Below are positions 8,617 through 17,599 of a stretch of 64,000 nucleotides of DNA, one piece after another (within the stretch, counting starts at the first letter, position 1; every line of letters begins with the position of its first letter). The notes under the pieces were generated by a model. It was not told the origin of the DNA and made no database searches. It worked only from the letters and a program-made list of their open reading frames with translations. The DNA comes from Aestuariibius sp. HNIBRBA575 (GTDB lineage Bacteria; Pseudomonadota; Alphaproteobacteria; Rhodobacterales; Rhodobacteraceae), in the NCBI RefSeq assembly GCF_040932005.1, contig NZ_CP162414.1:1267501-1331500 (forward strand), given 5' to 3'. The translations under genes and the position numbers were made by a program.

Positions 8617-9345
8617 ATGTCCAATGGCTTGGGCGGATACGAAACGCCATCGGCATTGCCGCGCTATGTACAAATCAGTGAAACTTTGATTCGTGAAATA
8701 GCGGCGGGGCACCTTGCGGATGGATCGCGTTTGCCGCCCGAACGGCAAATGGCCGTCGAGATGGAAGTTTCCGTCGGCACATTGCGCAAAGCGTTAGATC
8801 TACTCGTGGATCAGAAGCTCTTGGAGCGCATTCAGGGGTCCGGAAATTATGTCCGGGCGCGTCAGGACGTTAATTCTGTTTATTCCATGTTTCGACTGGA
8901 AAACGTGCAGGGTGGTGGTTTGCCGACCGCCCAGGTTCTGTCCGTGGATCGGCTTTTGAAACCTCAGGATTTTCCAGAGTTCGGCGCTTCGGTGGAAGGG
9001 TTCCGGATCAGGCGTTTGCGGCGGTTGGACAAAATTCCAATGGCGATCGAAGAGATTTGGCTGGATGGGGGCTATATCGAAACCCTTAACGCATCAGATT
9101 TGTCAGACTCGCTTTATCTGTTTTACCGGCAACAATTGGGGCTGGTTATCGGTCACGCCGAAGATCGAATTGGCGTTGCAAATGTGCCTGAATGGGCACC
9201 CACAGAATTTGATCACGATGTAGGTCAAGCGGTTGGCTACATCGAACGCGTGAGCTGGTCACAAGCTGGAACACGCGCTGAATATTCACGAACATGGTTC
9301 GATTATAACAAAGCGAGATACATCTCGCGCCTTGGGAAGGGCTAA
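8617..9345 (+). CDS. GntR-family regulator with UTRA effector domain (HutC/FarR type)
   Basis: A 242-residue repressor-like protein. An N-terminal winged helix-turn-helix (residues about 14-82: RYVQISETLIREIAAG, RLPPERQMAVEMEVSVGTLRKAL, ERIQGSGNYV) is followed by a UTRA ligand domain (FRIRRLRRLDKIPMAIEEIWLDGGY). UTRA domains usually sense a small metabolite such as a sugar or amine. ATG 8617 was chosen over the in-frame ATG at 8521 because GGAAGGGA precedes it and the protein then begins just before the DNA-binding domain. It is divergent from the monooxygenase/TRAP operon and 2 bp upstream of the Gfo/Idh gene, so it probably controls both. Confidence 0.88.
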   Translation: MSNGLGGYETPSALPRYVQISETLIREIAAGHLADGSRLPPERQMAVEMEVSVGTLRKALDLLVDQKLLERIQGSGNYVRARQDVNSVYSMFRLENVQGGGLPTAQVLSVDRLLKPQDFPEFGASVEGFRIRRLRRLDKIPMAIEEIWLDGGYIETLNASDLSDSLYLFYRQQLGLVIGHAEDRIGVANVPEWAPTEFDHDVGQAVGYIERVSWSQAGTRAEYSRTWFDYNKARYISRLGKG

Positions 9346-9347
9346 GA

Positions 9348-10448
9348 ATGTTGAAAAAAGTAAACTACGGCATCATCGGCTGTGGGATGATGGCGAGCGA
9401 GCACATTCAAAACATCAAGTTGTTGGATGGGGCTTGTGTAAGTGTGGTTTATGATCCGGTGCCAGAACTTGCGCATGCGGCGGCTCAGCTTGCGGGTGGG
9501 ACAAAGGTCGCAGAAAGCTTGGCCGATTTACTAGCCCATGAGGCGTTGGATGCGTTGGTGATTGTCAGCCCTAACCATTTGCATGTCGCACAATTAAAGG
9601 AAATCGCCGCGACCCGCCCATTGCCCGTTCTGTGTGAAAAGCCGCTGTTTACGGAACCATCAGATCACCAATGGGTTTCTGACCTCGAACAAACCTTCCC
9701 GCAACCGATTTGGGTTGCGATGGAATATCGATATATGCCGCCTATTACGGCGCTGATGGACCAAGTCCAACAGTCAACCGGGGGCATAAAGATGCTCACA
9801 ATTCGCGAGCATCGGTTTCCGTTTTTGCCAAAGGTCGGCAATTGGAACAGGTTTAATTCTCAATCAGGGGGGACACTGGTTGAGAAATGTTGTCACTTCT
9901 TTGACTTGATGCGTTTGGTTTTGCAGGACGAACCCGTACGGATCATGGCAAGTGCGGGACAATCTGTTAACCACCTTGATGAAGTCTACGATGGTGAGGT
10001 GCCTGATATTTGGGATAACGGCTATGTTATCGTGGATTTCGCGGGCGGCGTGCGTGCAATGTTGGAATTGTGTATGTTTGCCGAAGGTGCCGAATACCAA
10101 GAAGAAATCAGCGCGGTAGGGCCCGACGGGAAAATTGAATGTTTCGTCCCGGGACCAGGTCGGTTTTGGCCAACGGAAACTTTGGGCGCGGCCCCGGTTT
10201 CCAAACTGGTTCTATCCCCGAGATCCCCTAAGATGCCGGAAACAATTGAGATTCCAGTGAACCCAGATTTGTTGGATGCGGGGGATCACAACGGATCAAC
10301 CTTCTACCAACATCAAAGGTTTCTGAATGTCGTCCGAGGACAAGGTGCGGTTGAGGTAAGCCTAACCGATGGTGCACGCGCGGTGTTAATGGGGCAAGCG
10401 GCCCAAGAATCTGCGAGGACCGGTCGGGCTGTTGACCTTAGTTTTTAG
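9348..10448 (+). CDS. Gfo/Idh/MocA family oxidoreductase, candidate NAD-dependent sulfoquinovosidase
   Basis: A 366-residue dehydrogenase-fold protein. The Rossmann motif GIIGCGMMASEH is at residues 8-19 and the family EKP motif (LCEKPLF) is near residue 100. The C-terminal substrate domain carries EHRFPFLPKVGNWNRF, then GGTLVEKCCHFFDLM with the family's active-site His region. It starts 2 bp after the GntR stop. Members of this family oxidise sugars or act as NAD-dependent glycosidases. NAD-dependent sulfoquinovosidases (family GH188) also have this fold and occur beside sulfoquinovose genes, which would explain why no GH31 sulfoquinovosidase is present here. That assignment is inference from context; a plain sugar dehydrogenase is the alternative. 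The gene overlaps the convergent diguanylate cyclase gene by 11 bp. Confidence 0.85.
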   Translation: MLKKVNYGIIGCGMMASEHIQNIKLLDGACVSVVYDPVPELAHAAAQLAGGTKVAESLADLLAHEALDALVIVSPNHLHVAQLKEIAATRPLPVLCEKPLFTEPSDHQWVSDLEQTFPQPIWVAMEYRYMPPITALMDQVQQSTGGIKMLTIREHRFPFLPKVGNWNRFNSQSGGTLVEKCCHFFDLMRLVLQDEPVRIMASAGQSVNHLDEVYDGEVPDIWDNGYVIVDFAGGVRAMLELCMFAEGAEYQEEISAVGPDGKIECFVPGPGRFWPTETLGAAPVSKLVLSPRSPKMPETIEIPVNPDLLDAGDHNGSTFYQHQRFLNVVRGQGAVEVSLTDGARAVLMGQAAQESARTGRAVDLSF

Positions 10449-12954
10449 CTATATCGGCCGCGAGCGGTTGATTTCTGTCCCAAAGCCAAGAAACGAGATC
10501 CGAAATCGGCATAGGTTTTGCAAAATAGTACCCTTGCACTTCTCGGCAGCCGAGCTCCTTCAAAACAGAGAGTTCGGCTGCTGTTTCCACCCCTTCGCAT
10601 ATGGCGTTCAAACCCAATCCGGAACAAAGGTTAATGATCGCAGAGGTGATCATGCGAAGCTCGGCGTCTTGATCAATCCCTCGGATCAAGCTGCGGTCAA
10701 TTTTAATTCGATCAACGGGGAATTCGCGAAGGCTCGCGATGGCGGTATGGCCGGTTCCAAAATCATCTAGCTCTACGGAAAACCCTGACGCCGCCAGTTT
10801 CCCAATGTTTTCAACGACATTTGCGGTTCTTTCATCCAGCAATGTCGATTCAAGTATTTCCATAACCAACTGATCGGGACGAAGATCAAACAGACTGAGG
10901 TTCGTGTGAATTGTGTCCAGCAGATTTGGATCACATAAACGCGACGTCGACAAGTTGATGCTGAAACGCGGGTTTTCAAAACCAGCAGCCATCAGTTCTG
11001 ACATGGCGGCACAGGTGAGATACAAAACATGCTGATCAAGGGAATCCATCAGATTTGCTTCGTCCGCTGCGGGCAAAAAATCCCCAGGCAACAACAAGCC
11101 ACGTTCGGGATGTTGCCAGCGGACAAGGCTTTCGAATCCAATGACTTTTTCGCCATCAAGCGACAATTGAGGCTGGAACCAAACACAAAACGCATCATCG
11201 GCCAACGCTTGGACGATTTCATGGGCCAATTGCGCACTGGCTTGTGCAAGGTGTCGCATTTCCGGAAGGAAGGTGACGTATTTACCTCTTCCTGAGTCCT
11301 TTGAAATTTTTAGTGCAATATCAGCATCTTGTAACGCTTGATCCGCCAGTTGTCCTGTGCGCGGACGCCAGGTCGCAACCCCGATACTGGCACCGACATA
11401 ACAGGGTTTGTCTTCGAAAATAATGGGTTCTGACTGGGTTTCGACAACCCGACGCGCCATAGCATCAACATCCGTTAACTCGGTGATTTTGCAGCAAATC
11501 ACGAATTCATCGCCGCCCACACGCGCGACCACATCATCCCGCCTGGTTTGGGTGCGCAGTTTGATCCCTGATTGGATCAGAACATGGTCCCCGGCAGCGT
11601 GGCCCATCACGTCATTGATCGCTTTGAATTTGTCCAAATCGATGTGCAATAGCGCAAATTCCGCGGTTGGGTCAGCTTTGGTCAATGCGTCCAAAACATC
11701 ACTTAGCCCACGCCGGTTTAGCAACCCCGTCAGCGGATCGGTTTGAGCAGCAAGGCGCAGTTCGGCCTCTTGATGTTTGAATGCGGTAATGTCGAAGCGA
11801 AAACTAACATATCCGCCATCCGTAGAGCGTTGATCTAGAAACCGAATCCAGGTTCCGTCTTTCATTTGGCCTTCGTAAATATGGGTGGAATCATTGCGGT
11901 TAGATAAAACACTCTCCAACCATTCTTGTTCTTTTTTGCCGGCCAAGTTCATGGGGTGGGCGCGGATGCTTTCGCGCAGAACGTCTTCGAAGCTGAGCCC
12001 GATCGCAGGTTCCCAATCGACTTTGTTAAACATTGTGGAAATCTGCGGATTATAAAGGACCAGACGGTCATCTTTGTCAAAAAGCAGGAAACCCGCCGGG
12101 GAGGCATTGATCGCATCTATCAGGTATTGTTCCGCTTGTTCCGCTCGGTTCCGGCTTTCGATTTCTTCTGTGATATCAATGCGTAACCCAACGCGCCCCC
12201 CATCTGGGGTCTCACTTTCAATAATGCGTAACCATCTGCCATCAATCAGATGTTGTTTCATGTTGATCTGGGCTTCTTGGTGTTGACGCATCCGTTCAAC
12301 AAGCCAATCCTGTTCTCGACCAACGGCCTCGACATACTCGCCTTGTTTCAATCCTTCCCTTAATATGTCGATAAACGGGGTTCCGGGTTCCATCACGCTG
12401 GCGCTCAGCGGGTAGAATTCCTTGTATTTTTGGTTGCAGACGACCAAGTGATCATTTTTGTCATATAAAACAAAGGCATCCGGCAATGTTTCAATTGCAG
12501 TTCGCAACACATCCTGTGCTTCACGCGCTTGTTGCTGTGCTTGGTTGCGCGCGCTGATATCGACCACATAGGCAATCAGGTCTGGGTCAGGTGAATCGGT
12601 TAGCTGAACGACTGCGTCCGCTTCGTATATGGTCCCATCCTTGCGACGCAATGTCGTGCCAAGGGTGATCATGCTCTCTTTTTTCTCGAAAAGCGGCACC
12701 ATTTTGTCTGCAACCCACCGAGTGTTCAGGTCAGGGTTTAAATCATAGACGCACATGGTCTGAATTTCAGCTTGGGTATATCCGGTATTTTCCAACGCAC
12801 CACGGCTGGCGTTTAAAAACTGAAAGGTTTGTCGGTCAAACAAGAATATTTCATAAAAACATTGTTCGAAAAAGCCGCTAAATAGCGGACGTTGTGTCCC
12901 TGATGTTAAATCGTCCACCACCAATTTCAAAGAGCTTCTCCCTCCGGCAGACAC
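10438..12954 (-). CDS. PAS-PAS-PAS-GGDEF-EAL c-di-GMP turnover protein
   Basis: Cytoplasmic 838-residue signalling protein with no membrane segments. Three PAS domains lie at about residues 25-135, 150-265 and 275-395. A GGDEF domain follows with intact RVGGDEF at 478-484 and an inhibitory RxxD site (RRDD) just before it. The C-terminal EAL domain has ESL in place of EAL at 608-610, but the metal and catalytic motifs are kept: FSINLS, MEILEST, ELDDFGTG, IKID and CEGVE. Both cyclase and phosphodiesterase activity are therefore plausible. The PAS input has no obvious cofactor ligand. It lies between the sulfonate-type locus and the chemotaxis cluster with no operon partner. Confidence 0.93.
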   Translation of the reverse strand: MSAGGRSSLKLVVDDLTSGTQRPLFSGFFEQCFYEIFLFDRQTFQFLNASRGALENTGYTQAEIQTMCVYDLNPDLNTRWVADKMVPLFEKKESMITLGTTLRRKDGTIYEADAVVQLTDSPDPDLIAYVVDISARNQAQQQAREAQDVLRTAIETLPDAFVLYDKNDHLVVCNQKYKEFYPLSASVMEPGTPFIDILREGLKQGEYVEAVGREQDWLVERMRQHQEAQINMKQHLIDGRWLRIIESETPDGGRVGLRIDITEEIESRNRAEQAEQYLIDAINASPAGFLLFDKDDRLVLYNPQISTMFNKVDWEPAIGLSFEDVLRESIRAHPMNLAGKKEQEWLESVLSNRNDSTHIYEGQMKDGTWIRFLDQRSTDGGYVSFRFDITAFKHQEAELRLAAQTDPLTGLLNRRGLSDVLDALTKADPTAEFALLHIDLDKFKAINDVMGHAAGDHVLIQSGIKLRTQTRRDDVVARVGGDEFVICCKITELTDVDAMARRVVETQSEPIIFEDKPCYVGASIGVATWRPRTGQLADQALQDADIALKISKDSGRGKYVTFLPEMRHLAQASAQLAHEIVQALADDAFCVWFQPQLSLDGEKVIGFESLVRWQHPERGLLLPGDFLPAADEANLMDSLDQHVLYLTCAAMSELMAAGFENPRFSINLSTSRLCDPNLLDTIHTNLSLFDLRPDQLVMEILESTLLDERTANVVENIGKLAASGFSVELDDFGTGHTAIASLREFPVDRIKIDRSLIRGIDQDAELRMITSAIINLCSGLGLNAICEGVETAAELSVLKELGCREVQGYYFAKPMPISDLVSWLWDRNQPLAADIAKN

Positions 12955-13187
12955 ACCCGTACTTCGACTTTAGAACACAGCTTAGGGTAGATTAGGAATT
13001 ATTCGTTAACGAAAGGTTTCTGCCCCTTTTTGGGGTTAACCAGTAAAGCGGGTTTGCATGAAACTGAGGCCATTTCAGGGGCATCGTTGATTGGATGTAT
13101 CCCTACCTCCCCCTAAAAATCGGATCACATTTGTTTCGAATCGCCAATCCGGTTAGCCTGAGGTACATTTTTAGAAGGGTTATTGTT

Positions 13188-14462
13188 TTGAGCCGGTTTG
13201 CAGCGATCATTTGCTGCACGGTTGCTGCCTCACCTTTGTCGGCTGTGACTTTGCATCTTGAATTGATCACCCCAGATCCCGCTGGCGGGACGGTGGTTGA
13301 TATTCAGCCGTTACAAGGCGCAGATCAGGGGGGATATTTCCTGTCATTGCGATCCGGTGCCATTTCCCACCGAAATGGCGCAACGGGTGAACAATCTGTC
13401 ATTCTTGACCAGGTGCCAGACGACAATTTCGATCTGGCCTATGGGATGACACTTGCACCGGATCACGCGATGAGTGGCCAAGTTTACATCAGCTATGCCA
13501 CAACCGATAACCGCCATGTGATTGCGCGATACACAGAAACGGCGTCGGGAATGCTTGATCCCAATTCCGCACAGATTGTGATGTCTATTCAACATGATCG
13601 CAGCAACAACCATTATGGGGGGGATGTTGAATTTGGCCCCGATGGATATTTGTATGTCACAACTGGGGATGGCAATCAGGACATACATGCCAGTCCAATC
13701 GACAGTCAGGATGTCACCAACCGGCTTGGATCGGTTCTGAGGGTGGATGTGGGCGGGGATGCCTATCCTGATGATCCGTTCAATAACTACGCAATCCCAG
13801 CCGACAATCCGGATTTTGGGGCAGGGGCCGATCCCGCATTATGGGCGATTGGGCTGAGAAATCCGTTTCAGGCGACCTTTGATCCCCTAACCGGGCGTTA
13901 TTTTATCGCGGATGTCGGTGAAGATGGCGCAGAAGAGATCAATATAGGTGTCGCTGGGGCAAATTACGGCTGGAACGTTTATGAAGGCACAGCACCCCTG
14001 ACAGGCGGAGGTGAGCTCGCCACTGGGACGCTTACCGACCCGTTTTACGCGTATGGGCACGATCAAGGTCAATCGATCACAGGCGGTTTGGTTTATCGTG
14101 ATGGATTGGCAGAATTAAGCATTCTGGAAGGCCAATATCTGTTTGGCGACTTTCGTACCCCCGGCCTGTACGGATTTGACGCAAGCAGCCCATTGGGGAC
14201 CGCGCCCGCCATCACGTCCTATGATTTCATAACCGATGTGGGGCGTTTGGGATCGATCGTTGCACTGGGGCGTGACGGGGCGGGGCATTTATATGTCTCA
14301 AGCCTATATGGCGGTGTCTACGAAGTGACCGGCGTGTCGGGATTGCCCGCAGTTCCTGCACCGTTAACATTGCCATTATTGGCAACGGGTTTTGGAATAA
14401 TGGCATTGTTCCAACGACGTAGGTGCAGGGGATTTGCAATAAAATCGCACACTGATTTTTGA
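13188..14462 (+). CDS. Secreted PQQ-type glucose/sorbosone dehydrogenase with VPLPA-like C-terminal anchor
   Basis: Six-bladed beta-propeller of the soluble aldose sugar dehydrogenase (YliI) type, about 424 residues. Visible blocks are HYGGDVEFGPDGYLYVTTGDGN, the GSVLRVDV strand, LWAIGLRNPFQATFDP, EEINIGVAGANYGWNVYEG and LYVSSLYGGVYEV. PQQ and Ca2+ use is expected from the family. The start is taken as TTG 13188 (AGAAGGG 8 bp upstream), which gives the signal peptide SRFAAIICCTVAASPLSA. The in-frame ATG at 13095 would add a 31-residue stretch that spoils it. The C-terminus VPAPLTLPLLATGFGIMALFQRRR resembles the VPLPA/PEP sorting signals recognised by exosortases, followed by 13 extra residues. 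Confidence 0.8.
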   Translation: MSRFAAIICCTVAASPLSAVTLHLELITPDPAGGTVVDIQPLQGADQGGYFLSLRSGAISHRNGATGEQSVILDQVPDDNFDLAYGMTLAPDHAMSGQVYISYATTDNRHVIARYTETASGMLDPNSAQIVMSIQHDRSNNHYGGDVEFGPDGYLYVTTGDGNQDIHASPIDSQDVTNRLGSVLRVDVGGDAYPDDPFNNYAIPADNPDFGAGADPALWAIGLRNPFQATFDPLTGRYFIADVGEDGAEEINIGVAGANYGWNVYEGTAPLTGGGELATGTLTDPFYAYGHDQGQSITGGLVYRDGLAELSILEGQYLFGDFRTPGLYGFDASSPLGTAPAITSYDFITDVGRLGSIVALGRDGAGHLYVSSLYGGVYEVTGVSGLPAVPAPLTLPLLATGFGIMALFQRRRCRGFAIKSHTDF

Positions 14463-14479
14463 ATTCTCGACGTTGTGAC

Positions 14480-14497
14480 GAGTTCAAAATCGAACTC
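14480..14497. other. Short inverted repeat after the PQQ dehydrogenase gene
   Basis: GAGTTC and GAACTC, 6 bp each, are separated by AAAATC, 18 bp past the stop codon. It could be a weak terminator or an operator in the leader of the chemotaxis cluster. The rest of the 247-bp gap (14463-14709) shows no gene and no clear promoter. Confidence 0.35.
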
Positions 14498-14709
14498 CGA
14501 TTTGTTCTTATCCAGGATTTGTTAGAATTGCACTGGCGAAGTTTCGGCGCAGGTCGTCGTTTAAAAACAATAAGATACGAACGAGTTTTATTTCCTGCAT
14601 TGGCGATGACCCTACTCAATATGTGAAAGATGAAGCCGGGGAACTTGTTATTAAGAATATGGTTCTACGTTCACCTGAGAAATTAGTTGAACCTAGGATC
14701 AGAAGCCTC

Positions 14710-15021
14710 ATGAACATTGCTTCAGAAAATCCAAAATCCTCTGGCAAGGCAGTCATCGAATTGCCGGCAAGGTTGGATATCTCCGTGTGCGAAGAATTGG
14801 CACAGAAGTTTAATTCGAGTCGAAATTCCGAGATTTATGTCGTTGCTGATAAAGTGACTCATATCGGGGCGCTTGCCTTACAATTGCTCTTGTCTGCCCG
14901 GCTCCAATGGGATGCAGATGAGCATCCGTTTTTTATCTCCTCCCCCTCAATCGCATTCAACGAAGGTATTGCACTTCTTGGATACGACCAATCTCCATTT
15001 CAAGAAGGCGCCATTGCATGA
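14710..15021 (+). CDS. STAS-domain protein at the head of the chemotaxis cluster
   Basis: A small cytoplasmic protein of about 103 residues: AVIELPARLDISVCEELAQKF, then the IYVVADKVTHIGALALQLLLSA core that fits a STAS fold. The usual phosphorylatable Ser/Thr after the D of anti-sigma antagonists is replaced, since the loop reads KVTHIGAL, so classical anti-sigma antagonist switching is not assured. The start is uncertain. ATG 14710 gives the length typical of this type; GTG 14623 and ATG 14659 are in frame upstream. The stop overlaps the cheY start by 4 bp. Its fixed place before cheY-cheA suggests a role in chemosensory complex function rather than sporulation-type regulation. Confidence 0.7.
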   Translation: MNIASENPKSSGKAVIELPARLDISVCEELAQKFNSSRNSEIYVVADKVTHIGALALQLLLSARLQWDADEHPFFISSPSIAFNEGIALLGYDQSPFQEGAIA

Positions 15022-15383
15022 AAAAGAAAATCCTCGCAGTTGACGATTCTCGCACCATGCGAAGCCTTCTTGAACGGGCCTTACATGATGCTGGGTTCGA
15101 TGTAGACCTCGCAGAAGATGGAGTTGATGGGTTGGACAAACTCGAAGACGCGCAACCGGACCTGGTCATCACTGACATCAATATGCCCCGCTTGGATGGA
15201 TTTGGCGTGATTGAAGGTATTCGGGCAATGGATCAATACCGTGGATTGCCAATTCTGGTTCTAACAACAGAGAGTGGCGCTGAGCTAAAATCCAAGGCCC
15301 GAAAAGCCGGGGCCACGGGATGGATCGTAAAACCCTTTGACCAAGACAAGCTCGTGTCTGCGATCAACAGGATTGTAGCATAA
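15018..15383 (+). CDS. cheY: CheY response regulator, first copy
   Basis: Single-domain receiver of 121 residues. The acidic pocket D9/D10, phosphoacceptor D53 (LVITDINMP), the TT pair in ILVLTTES and the switch Lys in IVKPFD are all present. It accepts phosphate from CheA and probably acts on the flagellar motor or as a phosphate sink. ATG overlaps the STAS stop by 4 bp, and its own stop overlaps the cheA start (TAATG). The cluster carries a second receiver gene at 18980, so the two may have separate roles. Confidence 0.93.
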   Translation: MKKKILAVDDSRTMRSLLERALHDAGFDVDLAEDGVDGLDKLEDAQPDLVITDINMPRLDGFGVIEGIRAMDQYRGLPILVLTTESGAELKSKARKAGATGWIVKPFDQDKLVSAINRIVA

Positions 15384-17599
15384 TGGCGGGGGATCACATG
15401 AACGAACTGCGGGAAAGCTTTTTTCAAGAATGTGATGACCTCATGGAGGTTCTCACAGATGGTCTTGAGGCGCTGGATGATGGCAATCACGATGACGAAA
15501 CCATCAACGCGATGTTTCGGGCCGTCCATTCAATCAAAGGCGGGGCAGGGGCATTTGACCTCACGGCGCTGGTCGAGTTTTCACACGCCCTAGAAAACCT
15601 CTTGGACAATATGCGTTCCGGGAAAACGGATCCGGAACCCAATGTAACGGCAGTGTTGTTCTCTTCGGGTGATCATCTATCTGATTTGATTGAATTATCT
15701 CGCCAAGGGCAAAGCCCAGACCCCCAAAAAGGCGCGCAGATTGTCAAAGAATTGTTCGCCCTTTGTGGTGAGGACCCGCAACAGGCAGAAGAAGAAGAAG
15801 CAGAAGCGGCTGCAAATTTTGAACCTGTTGCCTTTGACTTTGGGGATGACGATTCGGGTGATATAGATCCTCTTGCTGCCTTCTCGGCCCCCGCCGAGAC
15901 CGAAATCGAATGCTTTGAAATCGACTTCAAAGCAGATCCAGACATGTTCAGAACCGGGAATGATCCAGCTTTGCTGTTCCGTGCTTTGGCTGATACCGGT
16001 ACATTGCAGGTCGAAATTGATGACAGCGCTGTTTTGTCTTTGTCGGAACAGGACTGGGCGGATCCAGTCCTAAGCTGGAAGCTAACGCTTGTTCCAATTG
16101 CTGGAGTAACCGAACAAACTCTTCACGATGTATTTGAATTCGTAGAAGGGATTTGCGCATACGAAATCAAAGAGATTGCGGCCAAATCTACTGAATCCAT
16201 CGTTCCAGAAGTTTCAACGGATGTTCTGCCTGGACCTGAGCCAACTCAACCCGAAGTCCCAAAAAAAAATGAAGTTTCCACTCAAACTAAATTAAATGAG
16301 ACAGTTGAGTCTGCCCCGGATGAAAGTGCTGCCAAGCCCGCTCAAAAGTCACAAAACCGTGCTTCCGCGGCGGCGCGCAACACTATTCGCGTTGAATTGT
16401 TCAAAGTAGATAGATTGATAAATCTGGTTGGTGAACTGGTTATCAGTGAAGCAATGCTTCGCCAATCAATGGGGGAATTGGAAATTTCATCGCATGGATC
16501 GATCGATTCAGCGATGGGGCAACTCAAACAACTCTCTGGAATCTTGCAAGAAAGCGTCATGACTATTCGCGCACAGCCAGTACGTGGTCTGTTTCAGCGA
16601 ATGTCGCGCATCGTTCGAGAAAGCAGTAAAGAATCTGGTAAATCTGCACGTTTGGTTACGAACGGAGATGCAACGGAAGTCGATAAAACTGTTACTGAAA
16701 GGCTTGTCGATCCATTAACTCACATGATCCGAAACGCCGTCGATCATGGGCTTGAAAACCCAGAGGATAGAGTAAAAGCAGGAAAGCCGGAAAGAGGCAC
16801 CGTAACGTTGAGTGCTGCGCATAGATCAGGACGTGTTCTTATTACATTGAGCGATGATGGCGCCGGCATAAACCGAAAACGGGTTCGACAAGTTGCCGAG
16901 CAAAAGGGACTGGTTTCACCAGAAGATGATCTTTCAGATTCTGAAGTGGACAACCTTTTATTCATGCCTGGTTTCTCTACAAATGATGAGGTTTCCAAAC
17001 TGTCTGGGCGTGGCGTCGGGATGGACGTTGTTCGTAGCGAAATTAGCGCATTAGGCGGACGGGTAAGCTTACAATCTGTTGCAGGTCAGGGCACAACTTT
17101 AACGATCAGCTTGCCTCTTACATTGGCTGTTCTTGAAGGGATGATTGTTAGTGTCGCTGGACAAACAGTTGTCGTTCCAACGACGGCCCTCAGAGAAACC
17201 TTTAGGACCGACGAAGCTTCCATCCATCAATTTTGTGCCAGCGATCGGGTTCTATCGATGCATGATGGGTTGGTACCGATCGTTGACTTAGGGGCTGCAC
17301 TTGGGTTCCGCCAACCATTGGACGATATTTCAGCTCAATCTCTACTTTTGATAGAAGGAGATTCCAACAAACGAACAGCTCTGGTCGTCGATGAAATTCA
17401 GGGCCAAAGAGAAGTTGTAATCAAAGGGCTTGAGCAAAACTATCAACGTATTCCGGGAATTTCGGCGGCTACAATTCTTGGTGATGGGCATATTGCTCTG
17501 ATCGTGGATACCGACCAATTGATGGACCAGACACAGACGCCTAACCAGGCGGTTCCTAAATTAGATGAAAACGCCATGATAGGGAGTCTACATTCATGA
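15383..17599 (+). CDS. cheA: Chemotaxis histidine kinase CheA
   Basis: A 738-residue kinase. The N-terminal Hpt domain has the phosphorylated His at H49 (AVHSIKGGAGAF). An acidic linker region (E/D-rich, about 133-165) is followed by a poorly conserved middle domain, then the dimerisation helices after NTIRVELFKVDRLINLVGELV. The kinase domain has its N box (LTHMIRNAVDHGLENPEDR), G1 (DDGAGI) and G2 (GRGVGMDVV). A CheW-like C-terminal domain follows (VVPTTALRET, HDGLVPIVDLG). ATG 15383 is coupled to cheY; ATG 15398 with GGCGGGGGA before it would remove five residues and may be the real start. It phosphorylates the CheY proteins in response to receptors that are not encoded here. Confidence 0.95.
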   Translation: MAGDHMNELRESFFQECDDLMEVLTDGLEALDDGNHDDETINAMFRAVHSIKGGAGAFDLTALVEFSHALENLLDNMRSGKTDPEPNVTAVLFSSGDHLSDLIELSRQGQSPDPQKGAQIVKELFALCGEDPQQAEEEEAEAAANFEPVAFDFGDDDSGDIDPLAAFSAPAETEIECFEIDFKADPDMFRTGNDPALLFRALADTGTLQVEIDDSAVLSLSEQDWADPVLSWKLTLVPIAGVTEQTLHDVFEFVEGICAYEIKEIAAKSTESIVPEVSTDVLPGPEPTQPEVPKKNEVSTQTKLNETVESAPDESAAKPAQKSQNRASAAARNTIRVELFKVDRLINLVGELVISEAMLRQSMGELEISSHGSIDSAMGQLKQLSGILQESVMTIRAQPVRGLFQRMSRIVRESSKESGKSARLVTNGDATEVDKTVTERLVDPLTHMIRNAVDHGLENPEDRVKAGKPERGTVTLSAAHRSGRVLITLSDDGAGINRKRVRQVAEQKGLVSPEDDLSDSEVDNLLFMPGFSTNDEVSKLSGRGVGMDVVRSEISALGGRVSLQSVAGQGTTLTISLPLTLAVLEGMIVSVAGQTVVVPTTALRETFRTDEASIHQFCASDRVLSMHDGLVPIVDLGAALGFRQPLDDISAQSLLLIEGDSNKRTALVVDEIQGQREVVIKGLEQNYQRIPGISAATILGDGHIALIVDTDQLMDQTQTPNQAVPKLDENAMIGSLHS

